DNA of 64,000 nt from DAOUJI01 sp965237875 (GTDB lineage: Bacteria; Chloroflexota; Dehalococcoidia; Lucifugimonadales; JAGWBF01), in NCBI GenBank assembly GCA_965237875.1, contig CBDEGP010000002.1, positions 1,364,001 through 1,428,000 of the forward strand, given 5' to 3'. The position numbers and the translations under genes are program-made. Positions 1 through 8,588 of the stretch are shown piece after piece. The notes beneath the pieces are model-generated. The model worked only from the letters and a program-made list of their open reading frames with translations, was not told where the DNA came from and did not search any database. Numbering within the stretch: position 1 is the first letter of the stretch; every line of letters begins with the position of its first letter.

Positions 1-6
1 CCAGCT

Positions 7-873
7 GTGGGGGGCTGGCTGGCAAAGATCGGCCGTCCACTGGCTGCCTTCGCGGTGCGCCAGCCCGTGGGGGCCTTCAGTGCGGTGATCATCGTCCTGT
101 TGATACTGGTGGCGGTCCTGGCCCCCGTCCTGGCGCCGTCAGACCCCTACTCCGTCGATCCCGATGCCTTCTTCATTGGCCATGGGAAGGATGGGCACGT
201 CCTGGGCGGCGACTACCTGGGTCGGGACGTCCTGAGCCGTCTCATCTACGGGGCTCGCATCTCCCTCTATGTCAGCATGGTGTCTTGTTTGCTGGGGATC
301 ACCATCGGAAGCGCCGTGGGCATTGTCAGCGCGACCCGCGGCGGCGCACTAGACCTGATTCTCCAGCGCGTTATCGATGCCTTGATGGCCTTCCCCAACT
401 TGATACTTGCGCTGGCCATTATGGCCACCATGGGCGCCTCCCTGGAGAACGTCATCATAGCCATCACCATTACTATCATTCCTCCGACGGCCAGGGCTGT
501 CCGGTCCCAGGCCCTTTCCATCGTGCCCATGGACTACGTGACCGCAGCCAGGGCGGTCGGCGCAGGGTACTGGCGCATCGTCTTAAGGCACGTATTGCCC
601 GGCTGTCTCTCCCTCATATTCATCATGGCCTCAGTGACGTTGGGGGCCGCCATCATCATCGAAAGCTCCCTGAGCTTCCTGGGGCTGGGCGCTCCCGAGG
701 CCGAGCCCTCCTGGGGCGGCATGATGGGCGGCCAGACCTACCGCTTCCTCAGGATTTCCCCAACCCTTGTAGCTTACCCCACCATCGCCATAGGCCTCGT
801 GGTATTCGCCTTCAACATGCTAGGGGACGCCCTGCGTGATATGTGGGACCCCCGGCTACGGGGCAGCCGGTGA
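7..873 (+). CDS. ABC transporter permease, DppC/OppC type (5' end may lie outside window)
   Basis: Inner-membrane permease of an oligopeptide/nickel-type (family 5) ABC importer. The first residues carry one membrane segment followed by the LAPSDPY motif typical of DppC N-termini. A BPD_transp_1 domain with about five more helices follows, with the EAA loop near residues 178-198 (AARAVGAGYWRIV). The C-terminus DMWDPRLRGS is a DppC signature. The 288 residues read from GTG at 7 are nearly full length, but the frame is open to the window edge. The paralogue at 21775 has about 20 extra N-terminal residues, so the true start may be upstream of the window. No ATPase lies nearby; the lipoprotein at 3615 is a plausible partner. 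Confidence 0.9.
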   Translation: MGGWLAKIGRPLAAFAVRQPVGAFSAVIIVLLILVAVLAPVLAPSDPYSVDPDAFFIGHGKDGHVLGGDYLGRDVLSRLIYGARISLYVSMVSCLLGITIGSAVGIVSATRGGALDLILQRVIDALMAFPNLILALAIMATMGASLENVIIAITITIIPPTARAVRSQALSIVPMDYVTAARAVGAGYWRIVLRHVLPGCLSLIFIMASVTLGAAIIIESSLSFLGLGAPEAEPSWGGMMGGQTYRFLRISPTLVAYPTIAIGLVVFAFNMLGDALRDMWDPRLRGSR

Positions 874-914
874 TCGGCTGCGGGCAGTCTCGCACGGTAC
901 CGCAGGGTGAAGGT

Positions 915-1028
915 ACGGACCTGGGGGACATTACTTTGCTCATCCGGGACTTTACCTCACCGAACGGTCTGACTATGTCCCCGGATGAGGAGATTCTTTG
1001 TCTGGTCCACACCAGGAACGGGGAGTAG
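915..1028 (+). pseudogene. SMP-30/gluconolactonase fragment (relic)
   Basis: An in-frame stretch of about 37 codons contains SPNGLTMSPDE followed by a hydrophobic strand and HTRN. It aligns residue for residue with SPNGLALSPDE...HSRN in the intact SMP-30 protein encoded at 2390-3352. No start, blade context or C-terminus is present and it ends in TAG at 1026-1028. It is best read as a remnant of a second copy, left behind after duplication or recombination. Seen directly: the motif match. Inferred: the history. Confidence 0.55.
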
Positions 1029-1067
1029 GGAACAAGGAATAGGGATCTATCCCAGTTCCTCGTTCCC
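1028..1067 (+). repeat. Imperfect hairpin ahead of the 2-hydroxyacid dehydrogenase
   Basis: GGGAAC-A-AGGAA-TA-GGGAT (1028-1046) faces ATCCC-AG-TTCCT-C-GTTCCC (1049-1067), a long near-palindrome with a 2-nt centre and three small mismatched bulges. It lies between the SMP-30 relic and the ribosome binding site of the next gene. No T-run follows, so it is not a clear intrinsic terminator. It may be a dispersed palindromic repeat or an mRNA processing structure. Confidence 0.45.
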
Positions 1068-1097
1068 ATTCGAGTGCCCCAATACAAGGGAGGTGAC

Positions 1098-2084
1098 ATG
1101 ACGATAGCCAAGCCCAAAGTAGCTTTCCTCGCCGGGCCCCGTTACGGGCCGACCTCGGGTCCCAGGTGGGTGTCCCAGGCGCCACCCGATATGGACGTCC
1201 TGATCGTGGACGCTGCCCTGCCCGAAGAGGAGAAAATCCGCCTTTGCACAGACGTTCAGGCTATCATCGTCGTGGACGAGACGGTGGATTTCGACTTCCT
1301 CAGGAGCTGCCACAATGTGAAGCTGGTTCAGTCCGCCAGCGCCGGCAACGAGATGCTGGACCTCGTGGCCTTGGGCGAGATGGGCATACCTGTGGCGAAC
1401 AATGGGGGCTCCAACGCCAACTCCATGGCCGAGAAAACCATCGGACTTATGATCGCCGTCTGCCGGAACCTGATGAACCAGTGGTACAACGTGCACAAGG
1501 AGCGGCGCTGGAACCAGGGGCTGTTGAGACTGCCTGCCATAGAAATCACCGGCAGGACCGTCGGCATCGTGGGACTTGGCCGCATCGGCAAGAACGTAGC
1601 CAGGTTGCTCAGGGGGTTTGACACGAGGACCATATACTACGACTCGATGGAGGCGCCTAGGGACGTACAGGAAGAGCTCAAGGCCGAGCCCGTCTCCTTT
1701 GAAGGACTGCTGCGCGAGTCGGACTTCGTGAGCCTGCACGTGCCCCTCCTCTCCTCCACGCGGAAGATGATCGGGGAGAGGCAGTTGCAGATGATGAAGC
1801 CAACTGCATATCTTATCAACACGTGCCGCGGAGGTGTGGTGGACGAAGAGGCGCTGTTGAAGGCCCTGAAGAACAAGGAGATCGCGGGTGCGGCCCTGGA
1901 TGTGACCGACCCGGAGCCCCCTTCCCCCGACAATCCCTTGTTCGACCTGGACAACGTGATCATCACCCCTCACTCCGGGGGCACCCTCGAGAGCCAGCAG
2001 CGGGGCACAGAGTTCGTCTTGGCTAACATAAGGCGCGTTCTGTCGGGAGACCCTCCGTTGGCGGTCATCACAGCCGAAAGCTGA
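1098..2084 (+). CDS. D-2-hydroxyacid dehydrogenase family protein (PGDH-like)
   Basis: NAD(P)-dependent interconversion of a D-2-hydroxy acid and its 2-oxo acid. The 328-residue protein has the family layout. An N-terminal substrate domain comes first. The Rossmann motif GLGRIG lies near residues 156-161. The catalytic Arg is in NTCRGGVVDE near residue 244, the Glu is in TDPEPP near 271, and the His is in PHSGG near 290. ATG 1098 is chosen over the GTG at 1074 because GGGAGGTG (1088-1095) is a strong ribosome binding site just before it. It lies between SMP-30-type lactonase sequences, so a sugar-acid or hydroxy-acid catabolic role fits. The substrate cannot be read from the sequence. Confidence 0.9.
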   Translation: MTIAKPKVAFLAGPRYGPTSGPRWVSQAPPDMDVLIVDAALPEEEKIRLCTDVQAIIVVDETVDFDFLRSCHNVKLVQSASAGNEMLDLVALGEMGIPVANNGGSNANSMAEKTIGLMIAVCRNLMNQWYNVHKERRWNQGLLRLPAIEITGRTVGIVGLGRIGKNVARLLRGFDTRTIYYDSMEAPRDVQEELKAEPVSFEGLLRESDFVSLHVPLLSSTRKMIGERQLQMMKPTAYLINTCRGGVVDEEALLKALKNKEIAGAALDVTDPEPPSPDNPLFDLDNVIITPHSGGTLESQQRGTEFVLANIRRVLSGDPPLAVITAES

Positions 2085-2389
2085 GGGAGCAGGCGCACGG
2101 CGGCCCCGGATCATCTCCCAAGAGGGAACAATGGGTTGGCACGGGCGCTGCCCAGGGTGCAGACCAAGAACCTCAAGATGCATAGGCGTAAGTTGACTGC
2201 ATTAATAGGTGTTGCTAACCTTCAACCGTCATCGAGACGCGATGGATTCAAGGGCAGACGATGCTCATCTGGAGTATCTCGCCTTCAATACCGTCGGGGT
2301 CCGGGAAGCGTCCTCGGTTGGCGAGAGTCGGTTCCTGTTTGAGAAGATCCCAGGGATATGACCAATGAGAGGCAGGTTAGGAGGGTTCT
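2085..2389 (+). other. Intergenic region with weak promoter candidate
   Basis: Holds no recognised gene. TTGACT (2193-2198), a 17-bp spacer and TAACCT (2216-2221) form a weak sigma70-like promoter candidate for the SMP-30 gene. A 39-codon open frame (ATG 2242, TGA 2359-2361) has protein-like composition but no recognisable family; it could be another relic. Confidence 0.25.
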
Positions 2390-3352
2390 ATGCCGATAGA
2401 GCGGGTCTCACCCGAACTGGACCGCATCGTTTCACCGGATGAGGAGCACGAGGTTTTAAGCGTCGGATACGGCCCTGAAGAGTCGCCCGATCAAGACTCT
2501 CGCCGCGCCGGAATCTTTCCCAACCCCGAAGGTCCTGTCTGGATCGCCGAGGGCGGTTATCTCCTCTTCAGCGACATCGGTCATAACCGTAGGATAAAGT
2601 GGGCCCCCGGCGAAGGCATCTCCGTTTATCAGGAGCCCACAAACTACGCCAACGGGCTCACCCGGGACCCCCAAGGTCGCCTCCTGGCCTGCGAGCAGGG
2701 CGCCCGGCGGATGGCCCGCATTGAGCACGACGGCTCCACCACCGTCGTAGCCAACAGGTACCAGGGCAGGCGGCTGAACCACCCCAACGACGTCGCGGCG
2801 AGGTCAGACGGATGTATCTACTTCTCCGACCCCGGGGCGCCGGCCCCAGGATTGGACCTGGACATCGCGGGCTATTACCTGGTCACCCCGGACCTTGGCG
2901 AAGTAGTCTTGTTGCTGGATTTCGGCTCGCCCAACGGCCTGGCGCTGTCTCCCGACGAACGTATCCTCTACCTGATCCACAGTCGCAACCGCCAGGTGTG
3001 GGGCTATGACCTCATGGCCAACGGGTCCATCAGCCGGCCCTCGGGTCGTGTTGTATACCAGATGAAGGAGTCCGACCCGCCGGGGGTCTTCGATGGTATG
3101 AAAGTGGACAGCGAGGGCAACCTATATTTAGCGGGGCCTGGCGGCATCTGGATCGTCGACCCGGCAGGCAAGCATCTAGGGACCATCTGGATCAAGGAGC
3201 CGCCCTTCCGACAGATCCTCCCCTGGGAGGAACAGATCGCAAACGTGGGGTGGGGTGGAGATGACTGGAAGACCCTCTTCTACACCGGCCTGGAAAGCAT
3301 GGGGCGCATTCAGATGAAAATCCCAGGGGCGCCGGTTCCTCCACGGCGTTAG
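2390..3352 (+). CDS. SMP-30/gluconolactonase/LRE-type six-bladed propeller
   Basis: Probable metal-dependent sugar lactonase, 320 residues. The family's divalent-metal ligands are visible: Glu in NPEGPVW (near residue 48), Asn in SPNGLALSPDE (near 182) and Asp in FDGMKVDSEGNLYL (near 236). The blades follow the usual order. A good ribosome binding site (AGGAGG, spacing about 6) precedes ATG 2390. There is no signal peptide, so it is probably cytoplasmic. The nearby dehydrogenase at 1098 would fit a lactone-to-acid catabolic route. A fragment of a second copy lies at 915-1028. Confidence 0.88.
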   Translation: MPIERVSPELDRIVSPDEEHEVLSVGYGPEESPDQDSRRAGIFPNPEGPVWIAEGGYLLFSDIGHNRRIKWAPGEGISVYQEPTNYANGLTRDPQGRLLACEQGARRMARIEHDGSTTVVANRYQGRRLNHPNDVAARSDGCIYFSDPGAPAPGLDLDIAGYYLVTPDLGEVVLLLDFGSPNGLALSPDERILYLIHSRNRQVWGYDLMANGSISRPSGRVVYQMKESDPPGVFDGMKVDSEGNLYLAGPGGIWIVDPAGKHLGTIWIKEPPFRQILPWEEQIANVGWGGDDWKTLFYTGLESMGRIQMKIPGAPVPPRR

Positions 3353-3471
3353 ACAGTTTGTTGACGGCCCAAGCGGAGAGGCTGCCAGCGTGCGGGAGGT
3401 CCGCGTAACTGCTCAGTCTCCGTCAGAAATGGATAGTCGCCCAAGTCACCCAGAAGGGGAAAGCCAAAGTC

Positions 3472-3491
3472 CCTTCCCCTGTGGGGGAAGG
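3472..3491. repeat. GC-rich palindrome, probable dispersed repeat
   Basis: CCTTCCCC (3472-3479), loop TGTG, GGGGAAGG (3484-3491), followed by GTTAGGATGGGGG. This layout of a palindrome plus a TTAGG-type tail resembles the short dispersed palindromic repeats found between genes in many bacterial genomes. It lies in the 262-bp gap before the binding-protein gene. Confidence 0.4.
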
Positions 3492-3583
3492 TTAGGATGG
3501 GGGCGTCCCGCCTATTCTGAACAGTTACCCGAGGACATCCTGTTTGACACCACAATCACCGCTATGATACCGTACCGTCGATT

Positions 3584-3603
3584 CTTTTTCGTTCGTGAAA
3601 AAG
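3584..3603 (+). promoter_or_regulatory. Small hairpin abutting the ribosome binding site of the binding-protein gene
   Basis: CTTTTTC (3584-3590) pairs with GAAAAAG (3597-3603) across the loop GTTCGT. The 3' arm runs directly into the ribosome binding site GGGAGG (3603-3608) of the lipoprotein gene at 3615. It could modulate translation start. A TTGACA (3544-3549) and a TATGAT (3563-3568) upstream are only 13 bp apart, so they do not make a convincing promoter. Confidence 0.3.
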
Positions 3604-3614
3604 GGAGGCAAATC

Positions 3615-5714
3615 ATGGTGCATCGCTGGATATTAAAACCCCAATTCATATTGATCGTGCCGGTTCTGTTGTTGATGCTGACTGCGGTGGCATGTGGGTC
3701 CGACGAACCGACCCCGCAACCGACCCTGCAACCGACCCCGACCCCAATCGACGTTGCGGGTATAGTGCAGCAGGCCATTTCCACGCAGTCCGGAGGGGCT
3801 ACCGCGGAAGATGTGGCGTCAGCGATCGCCCAAGCCCTGGCCGCTCAGCCCGGGGTGACTTCGGCGGACGTCGCTTCAGCCATAAAATCTGAGCTGGAGG
3901 CGCAGCAACCCGGGGTTAGCCAAGAAGATGTGGCAATGGCCATAGAGAACGCGCTAAAGGCCCAGCCTGGCATAAGCCAAGAGGAAATTCAGCAAGCCAT
4001 CGAAGAGGCTGTGGCGAAAGCTTTGCCCACGGCGGCGCCATCAGAAGAAGTTCGCGCGCTCTCTGAGGGAGCCATTGGATACGGCGTGTTCGGCCCCAGG
4101 ATCACGGACTTCGGGGAGCCCAAGTACGGCGGCGTCATCCAGGTCCACCACCAGTTCCCGATACGCACTTGGAACCCCCACGCGAACGTGATTAACACCC
4201 CTCAGTTTAGCCCGATGTACAACTCCTTTCTCCAGTTCAACCCCTTCACCTTCGACAGGTTCGACATATGGGGGGACGTGAGCGAAAGCTGGGAGCAGGT
4301 GGACGAAGAGGGCAAGGTGTGGGACTTCAAGATAAAGCCCCACGCCACATGGTGGGATGGCTCACAGGTCACCGCCGAGGACGTGTCCTACAGCTTTGAC
4401 CGAATGACAGGCAGGTCCGAGGACCATGACACGATACAGTTTGAGGCCAACCGGTTCCTCAAACAACAATATGAAAGGTCCGAGGCCTTAGACGCCACAA
4501 CGGTGAGGGTACATCTTTTCGCGCCCTGGGGAGACTTCGTCCAGTATATGGCCAACGACCATTTTACCTTTGTGCCCAAAGCCCATTACCTGGCGTTGGA
4601 CAGGGCGACGGCCGCCGGCGACGACAAGTTCGAATTCGATTCCGGGATCGAGAGCGTCTTGGGATCGGGCCCGTTCAAGGTCACCAAGGTATTGGACAAG
4701 GATAATTGGACCTACGAGGCGAATCCCATCTACTGGAAGACGGACCCTGATGGCCGTAAGCTACCCTACGTGGACGGCATGGAATACCATGTTATTCAAG
4801 ATCCCACGGCGTCCCAGGCTGCTTGGGAAGCTGAGCAGATCTGGGTTGTGCTATGGCAAAGCAGCGCCCAGATGGGTCCGGGCCAGCTCAAGGAAATGGT
4901 AGAGAGAGGGAATGGCAAGTTTGTCGCCTATCCGGTTCCCTGTTGCCCGAATGGCATCCTGCTGAATACGTCCAAGCCTCCTTTCGACAACGCCAAGGTC
5001 CGACAAGCCCTCATGCTCGGAATGGACCGGCAGAATCTCAACGCGGTTGGCTGGGCTGGGGAGGGCATCATTGGGACAACGGCAGGGGCCCCGGGACATC
5101 CGCTCACCATGTCCGCCGAAGAAATAGCGACCCTTCCCGGGTACAGGACTCCAAAGGACCAGGATATAGCCGCGGCTAAGGCGCTGCTTACGGAGGCAGG
5201 CTATCCTGATGGCTTCGAAACCTCACTCATACATAGAACTGAGCAAGGCGATAACGAGATGGCTGCAGCGTATAAGCAGCAGCTGAAAGAGCTCTTCAAC
5301 ATCACATTAGAGACCATAGTCCTGGACCGGCAGGGTAGAATAGAAGCCCAGGCAGCGGGGAACTTCGACATGATAATCGCGGGCAGCGGCGCTGGCGTGG
5401 TTACCCCCAACAACTCCCTGGACCTTTTCTACCGGACCGACGCCCCTAACAACCCCCTCAACTGGGTGTACCCCGGGCCGGAGGACCTAGAGGGTTTGGT
5501 GAAGGAGCAAAGCCGGACTCTCGACACTTTCCAGAGACGCCAGATAGTACGCGAGATAGAGATAATCACCATGACCAAGGACAGCCACTGGATTCTGGCT
5601 TTCGTGAAGACCTTTTCCCGAGTGTTCAACCGCGACAAAGTGGCTGGGCAGATGCCGACCCAAAGTGGATACATCGAGAGCAAGGCAGAGCATCTCTGGT
5701 TGGTGAACCCATAG
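3615..5714 (+). CDS. ABC transporter substrate-binding lipoprotein, family 5 (peptide/nickel type)
   Basis: Extracytoplasmic solute receptor of a DppA/OppA-type importer, 699 residues from ATG 3615 (GGGAGG upstream). Residues 1-26 form a lipoprotein signal ending AVA|C27. A Pro/Thr/Gln linker follows. Residues 61 to about 138 hold four consecutive 19-20-residue repeats (pattern DVASAI..L.AQPGVS) that should form amphipathic helices; this insert is unusual in the family. The SBP_bac_5 domain fills the rest, with TWWDGSQVTAEDV as the family hallmark. It starts like the second binding protein at 18701 (basic residue, W, KP, F, hydrophobic). The cognate permeases are not adjacent; the permease at 7-873 is the nearest. 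Confidence 0.92.
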   Translation: MVHRWILKPQFILIVPVLLLMLTAVACGSDEPTPQPTLQPTPTPIDVAGIVQQAISTQSGGATAEDVASAIAQALAAQPGVTSADVASAIKSELEAQQPGVSQEDVAMAIENALKAQPGISQEEIQQAIEEAVAKALPTAAPSEEVRALSEGAIGYGVFGPRITDFGEPKYGGVIQVHHQFPIRTWNPHANVINTPQFSPMYNSFLQFNPFTFDRFDIWGDVSESWEQVDEEGKVWDFKIKPHATWWDGSQVTAEDVSYSFDRMTGRSEDHDTIQFEANRFLKQQYERSEALDATTVRVHLFAPWGDFVQYMANDHFTFVPKAHYLALDRATAAGDDKFEFDSGIESVLGSGPFKVTKVLDKDNWTYEANPIYWKTDPDGRKLPYVDGMEYHVIQDPTASQAAWEAEQIWVVLWQSSAQMGPGQLKEMVERGNGKFVAYPVPCCPNGILLNTSKPPFDNAKVRQALMLGMDRQNLNAVGWAGEGIIGTTAGAPGHPLTMSAEEIATLPGYRTPKDQDIAAAKALLTEAGYPDGFETSLIHRTEQGDNEMAAAYKQQLKELFNITLETIVLDRQGRIEAQAAGNFDMIIAGSGAGVVTPNNSLDLFYRTDAPNNPLNWVYPGPEDLEGLVKEQSRTLDTFQRRQIVREIEIITMTKDSHWILAFVKTFSRVFNRDKVAGQMPTQSGYIESKAEHLWLVNP

Positions 5715-5802
5715 TTGGCTCGGAACTAATCGTGTGCCCCACAGGCCCGTGACCGTCTAGCCATGAGACCGCAGGAAAACCGCAATGGAAGGGCGCTGAA
5801 CT

Positions 5803-6840
5803 ATGACGACATTCGGCAACGGCAGCTTTCGGTACGAGGTGGTGGAGCCTTTCTTCAAGCGCCCCCGCAGGGCCGCGTTCATCGACGGCCCCGACGTGGC
5901 CGTGGACAATGACGACAATGTTTACTTGCTTACCCGCAGCTCGTACGCGGTGGTCATCATCTTCGACAAGAACGGGGCCTTTCTGGACTCCTGGGGCCGC
6001 ATGGGAGACGACTTCGGGGCGCCCCATGGCATTACCATCGGCCCCGACGGGAACGTATATACCGCCGACAACCAGAACCATACCCTGAAGGTCTGGACCA
6101 AGGAGGGGAAGCTTCTCCTTACCCTCGGGCGCGCCAACCAGAACGCACCGGTGCAGAGCGGGGACCCCTTCAATATGCCGACCCACCTGTCTGTCGCCTC
6201 TAACGGAGACCTCTTCGGCTCCGACGGCTACCGGAACTCCCGGGTCCACTGCTTCGATCCCTACGGCAAACTAAAGTACTCCTTCGGCAGCCATGGTACG
6301 GGCCCCGGGCAGTTCAACTGTATCCATAGCCTCTTCGTAGACCGCACCGATAACGACAAGATATACGTGGCGGACCGTTACAACTGTTGTGTGCAGTTCT
6401 TTACCAAGGAAGGGGAGTTCCTGGGCAGGTGGGAAGGCTTGCACATGCCCAACCACGTGCGCCGAGGTCCCGACGGGAACTTCTACGTAGCGGAACTGCG
6501 CCACAGGGTAAGCATCCTCAGTCCGGAGGGAGATATGCTGGCTCGCTGGGGCGATGAGGAAGGATTGGAGTTGGATGATCGCCCCGGCATCGGAGGTTAC
6601 GGCGTGGAGGGGTTAGGGCTGCCCGATTCCCCCAGCCGGGACCCCACTTTGATGCCCGATGGATACCCCATGGCGAAAGGTGTTGTGAAGAACGATCCGG
6701 GCCCGGGCCTTTTCGGCGCTCCCCACGGCATCGCTGTGGACTCTGAGGGGAGCATCTACGTGGCCGAGGTGTGCGAGGCCGTCATGGGAGTAGACCGAGG
6801 GCAGCGCACGTTCCAGAAGTTTGTCCGCGTGAACAGGTAG
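5803..6840 (+). CDS. NHL-repeat beta-propeller protein
   Basis: 345-residue protein made of NHL-type blades, seen as repeated VDNDDNVYLLTR, GPDGNVYTADN, VDRTDNDKIYVADR and DSEGSIYVAEV strands, probably a six-bladed propeller. The layout resembles peptidyl-alpha-hydroxyglycine alpha-amidating-lyase-like proteins. No signal peptide is visible. It follows the binding lipoprotein by 88 bp on the same strand and may be co-transcribed with it. A paralogue lies at 27143-28219. Catalytic activity cannot be assigned; it may be a lyase, a lactonase or a protein scaffold. Confidence 0.85.
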   Translation: MTTFGNGSFRYEVVEPFFKRPRRAAFIDGPDVAVDNDDNVYLLTRSSYAVVIIFDKNGAFLDSWGRMGDDFGAPHGITIGPDGNVYTADNQNHTLKVWTKEGKLLLTLGRANQNAPVQSGDPFNMPTHLSVASNGDLFGSDGYRNSRVHCFDPYGKLKYSFGSHGTGPGQFNCIHSLFVDRTDNDKIYVADRYNCCVQFFTKEGEFLGRWEGLHMPNHVRRGPDGNFYVAELRHRVSILSPEGDMLARWGDEEGLELDDRPGIGGYGVEGLGLPDSPSRDPTLMPDGYPMAKGVVKNDPGPGLFGAPHGIAVDSEGSIYVAEVCEAVMGVDRGQRTFQKFVRVNR

Positions 6841-6877
6841 AACAGTTAGGTCAGGCGGACGGCCAGTCCGTTGAGGA

Positions 6878-6902
6878 AGACCCCATCGGCCGGACGGGGT
6901 CT
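6878..6902. terminator. Possible bidirectional stem-loop between convergent genes
   Basis: AGACCCC (6878-6884) pairs with GGGGTCT (6896-6902) around an 11-nt loop. It sits 38 bp after the propeller stop and 13 bp before the end of the minus-strand relic at 6915. No T-run follows on either strand, so termination is only suggested by position. Confidence 0.35.
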
Positions 6903-6914
6903 ATCATGAGTCTG

Positions 6915-7224
6915 CTAGTCCGCCAGCCAGATGCGCCTCATCGCTAGAGTGTAAATCAGTGACAGGCCGTCGAACATTCGGCCCTGCTCCTTCCATTCCT
7001 CGCTTATTGCCATTGAGTTCGCGCAGGGGCTGCCCTGGGTCCCGAACAGGTTGAGGCGCTTTCCCCTGGACACCTGGACTTGTAAACCTTCACACCGGCA
7101 GGTCGGTGTACAGCACCTCCGGTATGTAGAAGTCGTTGTACCAGCGGTTGAACTCCGTCTCCCTTTCGGGGTTGGCGTAGTTGGTTAACGCAAAGATCAG
7201 CCCGTTGGGGTAGCGTCCTTCCAT
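6915..7224 (-). pseudogene. Broken EthD/DUF4286-like small protein gene
   Basis: On the minus strand a good ribosome binding site (AGGAAAGG) precedes ATG 7224. The first 44 codons begin MEGRYPNGLIFALTNY, continue through a ...FNRWYNDFYIPEVL segment, and stop at TGA. This resembles the N-terminus of EthD/DUF4286-type proteins. Downstream, in another frame, a clear C-terminal piece (EEWKEQGRMFDGLSL ... MRRIWLAD) runs to TAG at 6915-6917. The middle of the protein is missing. The gene has therefore suffered an internal deletion plus a frameshift. The family name rests on the N-terminal pattern only. Confidence 0.6.
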
Positions 7225-7331
7225 GACCCTTTCCTTTGGTGCATCACTGGCCCGCCGTGATATGGGATTTCAGCTTAACTCGGGGATGACAGCTAGATAC
7301 CCTCAGCTGTTAGCTGGTTCTTTCACTTTTT

Positions 7332-7865
7332 GTGAATTCGGGTATTACGTGCTTCCTGAACATCTTCATCGTGGGGCCTGAACAAGGCTTAAGGGACAGC
7401 TTATTAGCGCGATTGCTGGCCCAGTTTACCAGCCGAAACCGGAAGTCTTACAACGACGAACATGAGATGGTCTACGACATATTGGGTGATGACGAGAACA
7501 TCGAGGGCTTGTTGGGTTGCACCTGGGGGCCCGAAGAGGCATTCGAAGGCATGTCCACATCCTTTCTCCAGCGCAGTTCTCAGTTCGACGGCATTGTTCT
7601 GGCAACCAGCCGCCGTGTCCTCTTTATGAAGAAAAAGGGGTTCTCTAAAATCGTGAGCGAGATGCCGTTACGGCGCATCGAGACGGTGGATCACGGAGAT
7701 CCCGAGCTTGCGGAGGCGGGAATCACGGGGGCATGCGGCGGCAACAAGGCGGGCGCCAATTCCCTTCGAACTTACAAGTTGCGCAACGCCCAGGGGAGTG
7801 AGGCTCGGCGGTTTATCGATTTCGTGCGGGACCATCTCTCCACGCCGCCTTCACCGACCGTATGA
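7332..7865 (+). CDS. PH-like (YokE-type) domain protein
   Basis: 177 residues from GTG 7332. The C-terminal two thirds look like a bacterial PH domain: GIVLATSRRVLFMKKKG, then a basic strand (PLRRIETVDHG) and a closing helix (ARRFIDFVRDHL). Such domains are usually cytoplasmic and of unknown partner. The start is uncertain: no strong ribosome binding site precedes GTG 7332, and the ATG near codon 46 is possible. It lies at the edge of a region rich in broken genes, but the frame is intact. Confidence 0.6.
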   Translation: MNSGITCFLNIFIVGPEQGLRDSLLARLLAQFTSRNRKSYNDEHEMVYDILGDDENIEGLLGCTWGPEEAFEGMSTSFLQRSSQFDGIVLATSRRVLFMKKKGFSKIVSEMPLRRIETVDHGDPELAEAGITGACGGNKAGANSLRTYKLRNAQGSEARRFIDFVRDHLSTPPSPTV

Positions 7866-8588
7866 ATCTTGGCCGAAACCCGATCCGTCCAGGCGCCACG
7901 AAGTACAATGTCCGCACTCCTATGTTTCAACCGGGCCCGGTCGAACCCCGGTTTGGCAACCGGTACCTGACCTTTACCGGATCCACCTCCCGGGAGTAAC
8001 GCAGCTTTCTGTTGAAGCTGTCGATATTGTGGTAACGAATGTGGTAAGAAATCTCTATACAGTGCTATTCTATAGGGGAATACCATTCCCCCATCCTCCA
8101 CCAAACTGGGGCGAGTTGCGGTCGTCATCTGATATACTTCCGACTAGTAGGAGTATACCCAACGCCATGCCGGTATGCTCCGCACCAACTCAGTTGGAGG
8201 GTAGCGCCATGTCGCTTCAGGCCATCCACTAGTATTTTGATCGTCCTTCTTGGCTCGCTGGTTGCTGCCCGCCAGGGAACCTCGACGCAGGAGGCCCAAG
8301 ATAGTCACGACGCGTTTCACTAAATGATTAGCGCCTTCCAGGGCCCTAATATAATGCAGCAGGTGCACGATATACACCACGAAGTTCATACCGTTTTCGA
8401 GGCTTCAATCGCCAAGCTCAGCGGTCTCCAGAAGGTTTCGTCAACTGGAGGAAATATGACAGCGAGTTTGATGGCCAGGACCGGATGGCCCTGCGGGCTG
8501 CGTGGAAGTTGCAAGGGATACTGGCTCTTCGCCACCGCGGACGGGTACATCATCTCCATCCAATAATCACTATTTTGAAAGGGGGTTC
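7866..8588. other. 723-bp stretch without a supportable gene
   Basis: Several short open frames exist on both strands, but none shows a family pattern, a convincing ribosome binding site or consistent codon use. Given the surrounding relics this is probably eroded sequence. Confidence 0.4.

Noticed and set aside
3544..3568. TTGACA and TATGAT before the first binding protein
   Set aside because: The spacer is 13 bp, too short for a sigma70 promoter.
8324..8566. 80-codon open frame upstream of the methyltransferase
   Set aside because: No ribosome binding site and no family pattern; probably a chance open frame.
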